Source: Candidatus Blautia stercorigallinarum
GTDB lineage: Bacteria > Bacillota > Clostridia > Lachnospirales > Lachnospiraceae
Assembly (NCBI GenBank): GCA_019112785.1
Contig: DXIQ01000050.1
Location: 1-55,783, forward strand
Length of the DNA stretch: 55,783 nucleotides
Direction: 5' to 3'
How positions within the stretch are numbered: the first letter of the stretch is position 1; each line of letters starts with the position of its first letter. The notes under the pieces were generated by a model. The model saw only the letters and a program-made list of their open reading frames with translations, was not told the DNA's origin and made no database searches. Of the stretch, positions 34,549-42,403 are shown one piece after another. The position numbers and the translations under genes are program-made.

Positions 34549-36063
34549 ATGGATCAGAAAATTTCCTGTAAGATAGAAGAAAATGAAGCTTACGTAAGAA
34601 AACGGCTGGAAAACTGTGATGATTTTATTATCCGCCCTATGCTCCTGGGAGAGGAGAAGAAGATCCGGTGTCTGGTAGTCTATATTGAGGTAGCCGTAAG
34701 CAATATGGTGCTGGAAGATTCTGTGATCGGCAAGCTGGTCAATCATATGTGGGAGATGCCTTCTGATAAAATCCTGGAATTTGTAAAAGACAACGGCATG
34801 GGGATTTCCGACGTCCAGCCTCTGGACACTATGGAGGCGGTTTTTACCTCTATGCTGGCGGGAAATGCAGTGTTTTTCATGGACGGATACAGTAAAGCCA
34901 TTAAAGTTTCCAGCAAAGGATATCCCAATCTGAGCGTGTCAGAATCTACCAGAGAAAAGGTTCTTCGCGGTTCAAAAGAAGGATTTACCGATGCCGTAAA
35001 GACGAACTCGGCTCTGGTCCGGAAAAGGATCCGGGATACCCGGCTGAAGGTAAAACAGAAGACCTTGGGGGAAAGAAGCCAGACCGTAGTGCAGATCCTG
35101 TATATGGAAGATCTGGTCCGGCCGGGGCTGGTGGAAGAAATCGAGAAACGGCTGGATTCTTTTGTTATAGACGGAGTTCTGGATTCCGGGGTCCTGGAGC
35201 AGATGACAGAGAGCAGCTGGCTGTCTCCATTTCCCCAGTTTCAGACTACAGAGCGTCCGGACAAATGCGCCGCGGAGATCTTAAACGGCAGGATCCTGGT
35301 CCTGACAGATCATTCCCCTGTGGGGCTGCTGCTGCCGGCGGTATTTAATGATTTTCTCCAGGTGAGCGAAGATTATTATAACCGTTTTGCTATTGTATCT
35401 CTTCAGCGTCTGATCCGGTACGGAGCAGTTCTTATGACCATGCTGTTTTCCGGCACTTATCTGGCGGTGACGAATTTTCATACCCAGGTGCTTCCTACTA
35501 ACCTGATCCTTTCCTTTTCAGAGGCCCGTCAGGGAGTTCCCTTTCCGGGGATCCTGGAGGTCCTGTTAATGGAACTGGCTTTTGAAATGATCCGGGAGGC
35601 AGGGGTGCGGATGCCCGGACCTCTGGGAGGGACCATCGGGATCGTAGGAGGTCTGATCATCGGTCAGGCAGCAGTCACCGCCAATCTGGTAAGCCCTATT
35701 GTGGTGGTGGTTGTGGCTGTGTCGGCCCTCAGTTCACTGGCAATTCTCACGGATGAGTTTTCTGCCCCCTTCCGTCTCTTAAAATTCGGATTTATCATAC
35801 TGGGAGGGACTATGGGGGTCTTTGGCATGGTTTTGGGACTGTATCTGGTGGTGAGCAATCTGGCAGGACTGAAAAGCTTCGGGATTCCTTATCTTTCCCC
35901 TTTTGCGGCCCAGAACCGGGAGGGGTATGTGGGAGAAAGAGACAGTTTTATCCGTTTTCCGCTGCCATTTCTTAACAGGCGGCCGGTATATGCCAGAAAA
36001 GAAGAACAGATAAAACTTCGGAACAGAAAGATGGAAAAGGAGGAGGGCCATGTATACCGATAA
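34549..36063 (+). CDS. Spore germination protein, GerA(A)/SpoVAF family
   Basis: A-subunit of a germinant receptor in the inner spore membrane. The N-terminal soluble domain has the family patterns FIIRPMLLGEEKKIRCLVVYI, NAVFFMDGYSKAIKVSSKGYP, RGSKEGFTDAVKTNSALVRKRI and VQILYMEDLV. Membrane segments follow between about 300 and 460 (TMLFSGTYLAVTNFHTQVLPTNLI, PGPLGGTIGIVGGLIIGQAAV). The ATG at 34549 has AAGGAGATG upstream; the frame extends to 34522 without RBS. 504 residues is usual. Its end overlaps the next gene by 14 bases. Confidence 0.93.
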   Translation: MDQKISCKIEENEAYVRKRLENCDDFIIRPMLLGEEKKIRCLVVYIEVAVSNMVLEDSVIGKLVNHMWEMPSDKILEFVKDNGMGISDVQPLDTMEAVFTSMLAGNAVFFMDGYSKAIKVSSKGYPNLSVSESTREKVLRGSKEGFTDAVKTNSALVRKRIRDTRLKVKQKTLGERSQTVVQILYMEDLVRPGLVEEIEKRLDSFVIDGVLDSGVLEQMTESSWLSPFPQFQTTERPDKCAAEILNGRILVLTDHSPVGLLLPAVFNDFLQVSEDYYNRFAIVSLQRLIRYGAVLMTMLFSGTYLAVTNFHTQVLPTNLILSFSEARQGVPFPGILEVLLMELAFEMIREAGVRMPGPLGGTIGIVGGLIIGQAAVTANLVSPIVVVVVAVSALSSLAILTDEFSAPFRLLKFGFIILGGTMGVFGMVLGLYLVVSNLAGLKSFGIPYLSPFAAQNREGYVGERDSFIRFPLPFLNRRPVYARKEEQIKLRNRKMEKEEGHVYR

Positions 36064-37711
36064 TGCCAGGATTTCTCACCGACAGCTTTTCAGACAGATC
36101 CTTACAGGGCTTCTGGGAATCTACTTTCTGGTGGTCCCTGTGCTGCCGGATATGAGGGGACGCCAGGGGGTCCTCTGCCTCCTTACCGGGGCAGGGGTCT
36201 ATGGATTTCTGTGTATTTATTTTATCCGGATCCGGTATTTCTTCCAAGATCCTCAGCGCTATATGGGAAAAATATGGGGGAAGTTTTTCATCCTCCTGTA
36301 TACTTCCTGGCTGTGGTTTATGGGAGTCTGCCTTCTGCTCATGACCGCCAGGATCACTGGAAAATACCTTATAGAAGGGAGCCCTGCCTGGGCAGTGATC
36401 CTTCTGGCTGCCTTTGCCGCCTACCTGGGCAGCCATCAGGGGCTGGAAAGGCGGGGGAGAATGGCAGAAGTCTCTTTTCCCATACTGCTTCTGATCCTGG
36501 CCGGGATGCTCTTTCTGGCCGCTATTCAGGTCCGGCCGGAGTATCTGGAAGAAATGGGAGAACTGACCTTTTCGGGCTGGGCAAGGGGAAGCTGGCAGGT
36601 ACTGTGTGTGTTTCTTCCATTCGCTTTTCTGCCTGCTGCTCTGGGAAATGTAAAGAGGCCGGCGGAAACGGGAAAAGTTATGTGGTCCGCTCTGGCAGTG
36701 ATCACCGGTCTTCTGATCCTGACTCTTATCCTGCTCCAGGGAAGTTTCGGCCTGGGCGGTTATGAACATGAGGAATATCCAGTCGTCCGGCTTATGAGCG
36801 GCATACGCCTGCCAGGGGACTTTCTGGAAAGAGTGGATCTTTTCTGGGTGGCCGCTCTGGTCTTCGGGATCCTTTTTGGCCTTGGCAGCGTGTTTTTCTA
36901 CAGCCATGAACTGCTGGCAAGGATCCGTCTGGACAAAACAGCGCTCCCGGCGGGCGGGGCTGTAGTGCTGGGGGCTCTGGCCTGTGAAAAAGCCGGGATC
37001 TCTCCGGAATTTTTCATTGAGATCACGATGGAAATTTACGGTCCCCTGCTGTTTTTACTTTTGATCCTGGCAGGACTTACAGGGAAAAGGGGAAAGATCA
37101 TAAAGACGGGGCTTCTGACGCTGGCACTGCTGGGGATGTCCGGCTGCGGAATTTCTTTAGAAGACCGGGTATTTCCCATGTCCATGGGAGTAGACTATGA
37201 AAACGGACATTACCGGATCGTTTATGGGATTCCTCAGCTGTCCAAGGTAACGGGACAGGATAAAGAAGAGACGCAGTCCGGGGAGGAACAGGCTCTGGCC
37301 TATGAAGGGCTGACGCCTCAGGACGCCTTGGAGCGTTTTAATGAAAATCAGGAAAACTATCTGGATATGGGGCATATGAAAGCGATCATCCTGGGAGAAC
37401 ACATTATGGAAAACAGAGATGCTCTGGCGGGATTCCTGGGATTTCTGGAGGATAATCCTGCGGTAGCAGGAAATATCTATGTGTTTGTCACAGAAGACAT
37501 GGAAGCGCTGATGAGCCTGGATGGGCAGGGAGTGGATTCTGTGGGGGACTATCTGACAGGGATCCTGGAAAATACTATGGATAAAAAAGAACAAAAAGCA
37601 GTGATCCTTCAGGATCTGTACGGAGCCTGGCATAGAGAGGAAGAGTTTCCGAAGCTTCCGGAAGTGACTATCGTGAATAAGAAGCCAAGTATCCGTCAAC
37701 ACTCCGGGTAG
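36050..37711 (+). CDS. Fused GerAB-type permease and truncated GerAC-type lipoprotein domain
   Basis: 553 residues. Residues 1 to about 345 are a GerAB/spore-permease domain with around ten membrane segments (ISHRQLFRQILTGLLGIYF; GLGGYEHEEYPVVRLMSGIRLPG can be followed). Then a basic stretch and hydrophobic segment (KRGKIIKTGLLTLALL) leads to an internal lipobox-like GMSGCG with C366, exactly as at the start of a GerAC lipoprotein. It continues with a GerAC N-terminal domain (DRVFPMSMGVDYENGHYRIVYGIP; LDMGHMKAIILGE). The usual C-terminal GerAC domain is absent. No stop or frameshift is seen at the junction. The operon order gerA-gerAB/AC-spoIIR suggests forespore expression. Confidence 0.85.
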   Translation: MYTDNARISHRQLFRQILTGLLGIYFLVVPVLPDMRGRQGVLCLLTGAGVYGFLCIYFIRIRYFFQDPQRYMGKIWGKFFILLYTSWLWFMGVCLLLMTARITGKYLIEGSPAWAVILLAAFAAYLGSHQGLERRGRMAEVSFPILLLILAGMLFLAAIQVRPEYLEEMGELTFSGWARGSWQVLCVFLPFAFLPAALGNVKRPAETGKVMWSALAVITGLLILTLILLQGSFGLGGYEHEEYPVVRLMSGIRLPGDFLERVDLFWVAALVFGILFGLGSVFFYSHELLARIRLDKTALPAGGAVVLGALACEKAGISPEFFIEITMEIYGPLLFLLLILAGLTGKRGKIIKTGLLTLALLGMSGCGISLEDRVFPMSMGVDYENGHYRIVYGIPQLSKVTGQDKEETQSGEEQALAYEGLTPQDALERFNENQENYLDMGHMKAIILGEHIMENRDALAGFLGFLEDNPAVAGNIYVFVTEDMEALMSLDGQGVDSVGDYLTGILENTMDKKEQKAVILQDLYGAWHREEEFPKLPEVTIVNKKPSIRQHSG

Positions 37712-37734
37712 AAGGAGCAGGAGGTGCTGGATGG

Positions 37735-38415
37735 ATGAGAAGGATGAATGGAGATAAAGGAAGGAAAGGGAGCCGGAAGATCCTGACCTGGTCTTTGCTT
37801 ATAGGACTGGCAGGAGCCCTTCTGGTTACTTCCTGGCAGAATACTGTTCTGGGGAGAGAGAAAGAAGAGATTCAGAAACGGCTGGACCGGGAGATCCAGG
37901 AGGGGATCGCCGGGGAGATCTTCCGTCTCCATGTTATTGCCAACAGTGACAGCGAAGAAGACCAGGAGCTGAAGATGGAAGTGAAAAAAACAGTCGTGGC
38001 ATATTTGAAAGAAAATCTGGGGGAGGAGGCAGGTCTTGAAGAAACCAGAAGCTGGGTCCTGGAAAATCTTTCGGAAATAGAAGAGGCGGCGGCAAAAACA
38101 GTGGAGGACAGAGGAGAAACTTATCCCGTGTCCGCCAGTGTGGAAAATACGTACTTTCCTGATAAAACCTATGGGGACTGTACCTTTCCGGCAGGAGAAT
38201 ATGAAGCGCTGAATGTGCGGATCGGCCGGGGAGAAGGGAAAAACTGGTGGTGTGTCCTTTATCCCAGCCTTTGTTTTATAGACGATACCTGGGGGATCGT
38301 TACAGAGGAGAAAAAGGAAGAGCTGAAAGAAGTTCTTACAGAAGAGGAATTTCAGAAGATCCTGGGGGATCCGGAGGAAAAGAAAAAGATAAGGATCGGA
38401 TTTAAATGGTTTTAG
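37735..38415 (+). CDS. spoIIR: Stage II sporulation protein R
   Basis: Secreted forespore signal that triggers SpoIIGA-dependent processing of pro-sigma-E in the mother cell. A basic N-terminus and one membrane or signal segment (LTWSLLIGLAGALLVTSW) are followed by the family core FRLHVIANSDSEEDQELKMEVK and a conserved C-terminal region with YGDCTFPAGEYEALNVRIG and NWWCVLYPSLCFID. 226 residues is normal. AGGAGGTG lies 8 bases before the ATG. It lies 23 bases after the germination gene with no terminator between, an unusual neighbour for spoIIR. Confidence 0.94.
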   Translation: MRRMNGDKGRKGSRKILTWSLLIGLAGALLVTSWQNTVLGREKEEIQKRLDREIQEGIAGEIFRLHVIANSDSEEDQELKMEVKKTVVAYLKENLGEEAGLEETRSWVLENLSEIEEAAAKTVEDRGETYPVSASVENTYFPDKTYGDCTFPAGEYEALNVRIGRGEGKNWWCVLYPSLCFIDDTWGIVTEEKKEELKEVLTEEEFQKILGDPEEKKKIRIGFKWF

Positions 38416-38483
38416 GCTTGAAATCTTCATCTGTTAAGGGTACAATGAGACACAGTGATATTAACAGATAAAGAGGTTATTTT

Positions 38484-39305
38484 ATGAAGCAGTTAAAGGA
38501 CGCCCCTATCGGAGTGTTTGACTCAGGGGTGGGAGGGCTGACCGTAGCCAGAGAGATCATGAGGAATCTTCCCCAGGAAAAGATCGTATATTTCGGCGAC
38601 ACGGCCAGAGTTCCCTACGGAAGCAAATCCAAAGAAACCATTATCCGTTATTCCAGACAGATCGTCAGATTTCTGAAGACCCAGGATGTAAAGGCTATTG
38701 TGGTGGCCTGCAATACGGCCAGTGCCCTGGCTCTGGAGACGATCTCCGCCGAGACGGACCTGCCGATGCTTGGTGTGGTAGAACCGGGAGCAAAGGTGGC
38801 AGTGGAAACCACCAGAAATAAGAAGATCGGTCTGATCGGCACCAGAGCTACGGTTAAGTCCGGCCTGTATCAGAAGGTGATCCAGAAGGCAGACCCGGAA
38901 ATCCAGGTGATCGGGCAGCCCTGCCCCCTGTTTGTGCCTCTGGTGGAAGAAGGCTGGCTGAAAGATGAGATCACAGTGGCAGTAGCCAGACGGTATCTGG
39001 AACCTCTCCTGGAGCAGGAGATCGACACTTTGATCCTGGGCTGCACCCATTATCCTCTTCTCCGTTCTCTGTTGAAAGATTTGGTAGGAGAGCAGGTGAC
39101 GCTGGTGAATCCGGCCTATGAGACAGCTCTGGCTCTGAAAAGGATGCTGGAGGAAAAGGGGCTTCTGAGAGAAGGAAAGGAAGAAGAAGAATTTCCCTAC
39201 CGGTTCTTTGTCAGTGATGAGGAAGAATATTTTCAGAAATTTGCCAATTCTATACTGCCCTATGATGTAAAGAGTACCAAACAGATACAGATCGAGGAGT
39301 ATTAA
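38484..39305 (+). CDS. murI: Glutamate racemase
   Basis: Supplies D-glutamate for MurD. The N-terminal IGVFDSGVGGLTVAREI, the first catalytic Cys in VVACNTASA (C76) and the second in LGCTHYPLL (C187) are present, as is YFGDTARVPYG. 273 residues is typical. It starts 68 bases after spoIIR and is followed after 3 bases by the DUF1934 gene, so those two are co-transcribed. Confidence 0.96.
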   Translation: MKQLKDAPIGVFDSGVGGLTVAREIMRNLPQEKIVYFGDTARVPYGSKSKETIIRYSRQIVRFLKTQDVKAIVVACNTASALALETISAETDLPMLGVVEPGAKVAVETTRNKKIGLIGTRATVKSGLYQKVIQKADPEIQVIGQPCPLFVPLVEEGWLKDEITVAVARRYLEPLLEQEIDTLILGCTHYPLLRSLLKDLVGEQVTLVNPAYETALALKRMLEEKGLLREGKEEEEFPYRFFVSDEEEYFQKFANSILPYDVKSTKQIQIEEY

Positions 39306-39308
39306 AAG

Positions 39309-39764
39309 ATGGAAAAGGACGTATTAGTTACGATCAAGGGTCTTCAGACCCTGGAAAACATAGACAATCCTGAAGAAGTAGAGCTGGTGGCAAAAGGAGA
39401 CTACTATTACAGGAACGGCCATCACTACATCTTTTTTGAAGAAATGACAGAAGGATTTCCCCAGCCTACCAAGAATACTATTAAAATCACAGACAAAAGC
39501 GTTGAGGTAAAGAAAAAAGGCGTCACCAACGTTCAGATGATCTTTGAGGAAAATAAGAAAAACCTTACATATTATGCCACACCTTTTGGAAATCTCCAGA
39601 TGGGGATCGCCGCTACCAAGATTGCCGTGAAAGAAGAAGAACAGGGATTGGATCTGGCTATTGATTATGCTCTGGAGATCAATGCGGAGCATGCGGCGGA
39701 CTGCCAGATACAGATCAATGTAAAGCCCAAAGTGCCGGGAAATCTTTCCCTGGATGTGGTGTGA
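39309..39764 (+). CDS. DUF1934 (YwiB-like) calycin-fold protein
   Basis: Small soluble beta-barrel protein of unknown function, common in Firmicutes. It has the family layout: VLVTIKGLQTLE at the start, a YYYRNGHHYIFFEE strand pair, a central KKGVTNVQMIF, TPFGNLQMGI and a C-terminal LAIDYALEIN. 151 residues is typical. Co-transcribed with murI. Confidence 0.88.
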   Translation: MEKDVLVTIKGLQTLENIDNPEEVELVAKGDYYYRNGHHYIFFEEMTEGFPQPTKNTIKITDKSVEVKKKGVTNVQMIFEENKKNLTYYATPFGNLQMGIAATKIAVKEEEQGLDLAIDYALEINAEHAADCQIQINVKPKVPGNLSLDVV

Positions 39765-39793
39765 ACTAACTATTTACATAGCAGATAATTGAA

Positions 39794-39862
39794 AACCCCA
39801 AAAGCATCATTAGGATAAATCCGTTAAAGAAATACTTTAATGATGCTTTTGGGGTTCTTTGT
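39794..39862 (+). terminator. Terminator of murI-DUF1934
   Basis: A perfect 19-bp stem, AACCCCAAAAGCATCATTA (39794-39812) with 39838-39856, followed by CTTTGTT. Confidence 0.82.
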
Positions 39863-39912
39863 TATTCTACACTTTGTCGGATAATATGATGATATTTCTA
39901 CTAATCAGTGAA

Positions 39913-39941
39913 TTGTGCACAGGTAAATGCTGTTTTATAAT
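39913..39941 (+). promoter_or_regulatory. Promoter of the URO-D/symporter/PucR cassette
   Basis: TTGTGC (39913-39918), 17 bases, TATAAT (39936-39941). The poor -35 suggests an activator may be needed, for instance the cassette's own PucR regulator. Confidence 0.6.
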
Positions 39942-39989
39942 TTAAATATGTTAAAAGTGAACAAAAAATGAGAAATGGAGGAATTGTGT

Positions 39990-40982
39990 ATGCTGACAAA
40001 GAAACAGAATTTACTGGAAACTATCCGGGGAGGACATCCGGACAGGTACGTGAATCAGTATGAGGCTATCGCTATGGTATACGGAACCCCGTATTCAGCC
40101 GGAAATCCTATGCCGGTCATGGGCGGCCCGGCAGTAAAGAATGCCTGGGGCGTGACTATTTCTTTCCCGGAAGGAATGCCAGGACCTTTCCCGGTACATG
40201 ATGAAGAACATATTGTCTGTAAGGACGTAGCTCACTGGAGAGATTATGTAAAAGCGCCTAATGTGATCTTTACTCCTGAAGAGTGGGAGCCATTTGTAAA
40301 AGAAGCGGAGAAGATCGACCGTAATGAGTATTTCGTAGCTCCATTTATTGCTCCCGGTATTTTTGAGCAGTGCCATTATCTTCTGGAGATCCAGAATTGT
40401 ATGATGGACTTCTACGAAGAACCGGAAGCCATGCATGAGCTGGTAGATTATATTACAGACTGGGAGCTTGCCTATGCGGCTGAAATCTGTAAATATCTGA
40501 AACCGGACGCCATCTTCCATCATGATGACTGGGGATCACAGCAGAGCTCTTTCCTGTCTGTAGACATGTTCCGTGAATACTATCTGGACGCATATAAGAA
40601 AGTATACGGTTACTATAAAGACCATGGCGTACAGCTGATCGTCCATCACTCAGACTCTTATGCGGCAAACCTGGTTCCATCTATGATCGAAATGGGAATT
40701 GATATCTGGCAGGGTGTTATGAGTACTAACAATATCCCGGAACTGATCAAGGAATACGGCGGCCAGATCACCTTTATGGGCGGCATTGACAGCGGCAAAG
40801 TGGACAAACCGGACTGGACAAGAGAAAATATCGCGAAGGTGGTAGAAGAAGCATGCCAGGCAAACGGGACAAAATATTACATTCCATGTAATACCATGGG
40901 AGGTCCGGAATCTATTTATCCGGGAGTTTACGAGACGATTTCTGAAGAGATCGCCAAAGTCAGCGACAGGATCTTCAAGTAA
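39990..40982 (+). CDS. Uroporphyrinogen-decarboxylase-family protein (MtaA/CmuA-like)
   Basis: TIM-barrel protein of the URO-D superfamily, which includes HemE and the corrinoid-dependent methyltransferases MtaA, MtbA and CmuA. It is not a typical HemE; the pattern (FVAPFIAPGIFEQCHYLLEIQN, DAIFHHDDWGSQQSSFLS, YYIPCNTMGGPESIYPGVY) is that of the methyltransferase-like branch. In MtaA-type enzymes zinc is held by an HxC motif and a later Cys; here the first site reads LIVHHSDSY without Cys, while the later Cys (IPCN) is present. I choose the ATG at 39990, 7 bases after GGAGG. It leads a transport-regulator cassette, so it probably acts on an imported compound. No corrinoid protein lies nearby. 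Confidence 0.8.
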   Translation: MLTKKQNLLETIRGGHPDRYVNQYEAIAMVYGTPYSAGNPMPVMGGPAVKNAWGVTISFPEGMPGPFPVHDEEHIVCKDVAHWRDYVKAPNVIFTPEEWEPFVKEAEKIDRNEYFVAPFIAPGIFEQCHYLLEIQNCMMDFYEEPEAMHELVDYITDWELAYAAEICKYLKPDAIFHHDDWGSQQSSFLSVDMFREYYLDAYKKVYGYYKDHGVQLIVHHSDSYAANLVPSMIEMGIDIWQGVMSTNNIPELIKEYGGQITFMGGIDSGKVDKPDWTRENIAKVVEEACQANGTKYYIPCNTMGGPESIYPGVYETISEEIAKVSDRIFK

Positions 40983-41024
40983 ACAACAGGGGGTTTTTAC
41001 AAAAGAGCAAAGGAGTGAGCGGGA

Positions 41025-42398
41025 TTGTCAGATAATAACACGAAGCCTAAGGGACTCAGCAAGTCTCTGAAATACTTTTTTGGCGTAGGTGACTGCGGCT
41101 TTACCCTTATGTCCAATATCGACACCTTTTATGCCAGTTACTTTTTTACCAATATTGCCAGATTTTCCCTGGGAGCCATAACTGTAATGACAACGATCTC
41201 TGCGGTGATCGATGCCATACTGTCCTGCTTTTACGGGGCCTTTCTTAACAAGATCAAACCTAAGAAATGGGGCCGTTATCGTTCCTGGTTGATCCTTACC
41301 CCATGGCTGGTGCCATTTTTATATGCCATGCAGTTTGTAAAGATCACAAACGGGCTGGCCGGCGCCATATTTATCACTCTTGCCATGATCACCAGCAGGA
41401 TTGCCTGGAACATTCCTTACATAGCCAATGTTTCTATGATCAATATTGCGGGAAAGACCCAGGAAGAACGTATGCAGCTTTCCTCAAGCAGAATGGTATG
41501 GACTTCCTTCGGAACGGTCATTTATTCTTATGTGGGACCGGCGGCAGTGGCAGTCTTTGCAGGGATTCTGGGTGAAACTAATGCCTATGCGGCTACAGCA
41601 TTTGTATTTTCCGCGCTGATGGCGGCAGGCTATTATGCCCATTTCCGTATGACAAAAGGATATGAGGAAACCGGAGCAGAAGAAATGGAACGGCTGGCAA
41701 GGGAAGCCGCCGCAAAGAAAAAAGGCGGGGAGAGCCAGAAGATCAGTACTTTTGGCGCAGTAAAATGTAATCCTCATCTGCTTTTCCTGTTTCTATCCAA
41801 TATTTCAAAATATATCGTGCTGTTTATGGTCAACGGCCTGGCGATCTATTATTTTACTTATGTTTCCAAGAACCCGGACCTTCTGACAGGGTTTCTCTTT
41901 GCAGCTAATCTTTTAAGTATCGTGGCTTCTTACTGTGCGAAATTTATCGTAGCTAAGATCAATGCAAAAAGAACGGAAATCGTATTTTACCTGATCATGG
42001 CGGCGGCAGGATTCCTGGGCTTTCTGATGTACAGCCAGACAATGGCAGTTATCGTCCTTATGTGTATCCTGATGTTTGCTATGAACCTGACCAATGCCTG
42101 TGACCCGGAGCTGTATGCTAACTGTGCGGCTTACAGCGGAAAAAAATTAGGATATGATGTGACCGGTACGGTTATGGGCCTCTTGGCAGTTCCTGTAAAA
42201 GTTGGTATTATTATGAGAGGAATATTAATTTCTGCATGTCTTGCACTGGCTAACTTTAACGCGGACATTGATCCGTCGGCAGCTACTCCGGCGCTGGAGC
42301 GGGGCATCAGCATGGGATTTATGGTACTTCCGGCGGTAGTTATCCTGGCAGGAGCACTTCTGCTGGCGTTCGGGTACCGGCTGAAACAGGAGGATTAA
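41025..42398 (+). CDS. GPH-type (glycoside-pentoside-hexuronide) MFS symporter
   Basis: Membrane transporter with about twelve membrane segments, in the MFS_2/GPH group that includes MelB. Typical features: YFFGVGDCGFTLMSNIDTFYASYFFTNI at the N-terminus, the loop KPKKWGRYRSWLI (R-x-R-x-W-like), and KLGYDVTGTVMGLLAVP late in the protein. It has a TTG start with AAAGGAG upstream; 457 residues is usual. It lies 42 bases after the URO-D gene and 5 bases before the regulator. The substrate is unknown and need not be a sugar. Confidence 0.87.
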   Translation: MSDNNTKPKGLSKSLKYFFGVGDCGFTLMSNIDTFYASYFFTNIARFSLGAITVMTTISAVIDAILSCFYGAFLNKIKPKKWGRYRSWLILTPWLVPFLYAMQFVKITNGLAGAIFITLAMITSRIAWNIPYIANVSMINIAGKTQEERMQLSSSRMVWTSFGTVIYSYVGPAAVAVFAGILGETNAYAATAFVFSALMAAGYYAHFRMTKGYEETGAEEMERLAREAAAKKKGGESQKISTFGAVKCNPHLLFLFLSNISKYIVLFMVNGLAIYYFTYVSKNPDLLTGFLFAANLLSIVASYCAKFIVAKINAKRTEIVFYLIMAAAGFLGFLMYSQTMAVIVLMCILMFAMNLTNACDPELYANCAAYSGKKLGYDVTGTVMGLLAVPVKVGIIMRGILISACLALANFNADIDPSAATPALERGISMGFMVLPAVVILAGALLLAFGYRLKQED

Positions 42399-42403
42399 AA
42401 AAG

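Noticed and set aside
35972..36907. 311-codon minus-strand frame opposite the gerAB/AC fusion
   Set aside because: Antisense frame rich in Gln, His and Pro, as expected from a shadow of a membrane protein gene.
39990..40982. Annotation as HemE uroporphyrinogen decarboxylase
   Set aside because: The HemE signature near the N-terminus is missing and no heme pathway genes are nearby; the methyltransferase-like URO-D branch fits better.
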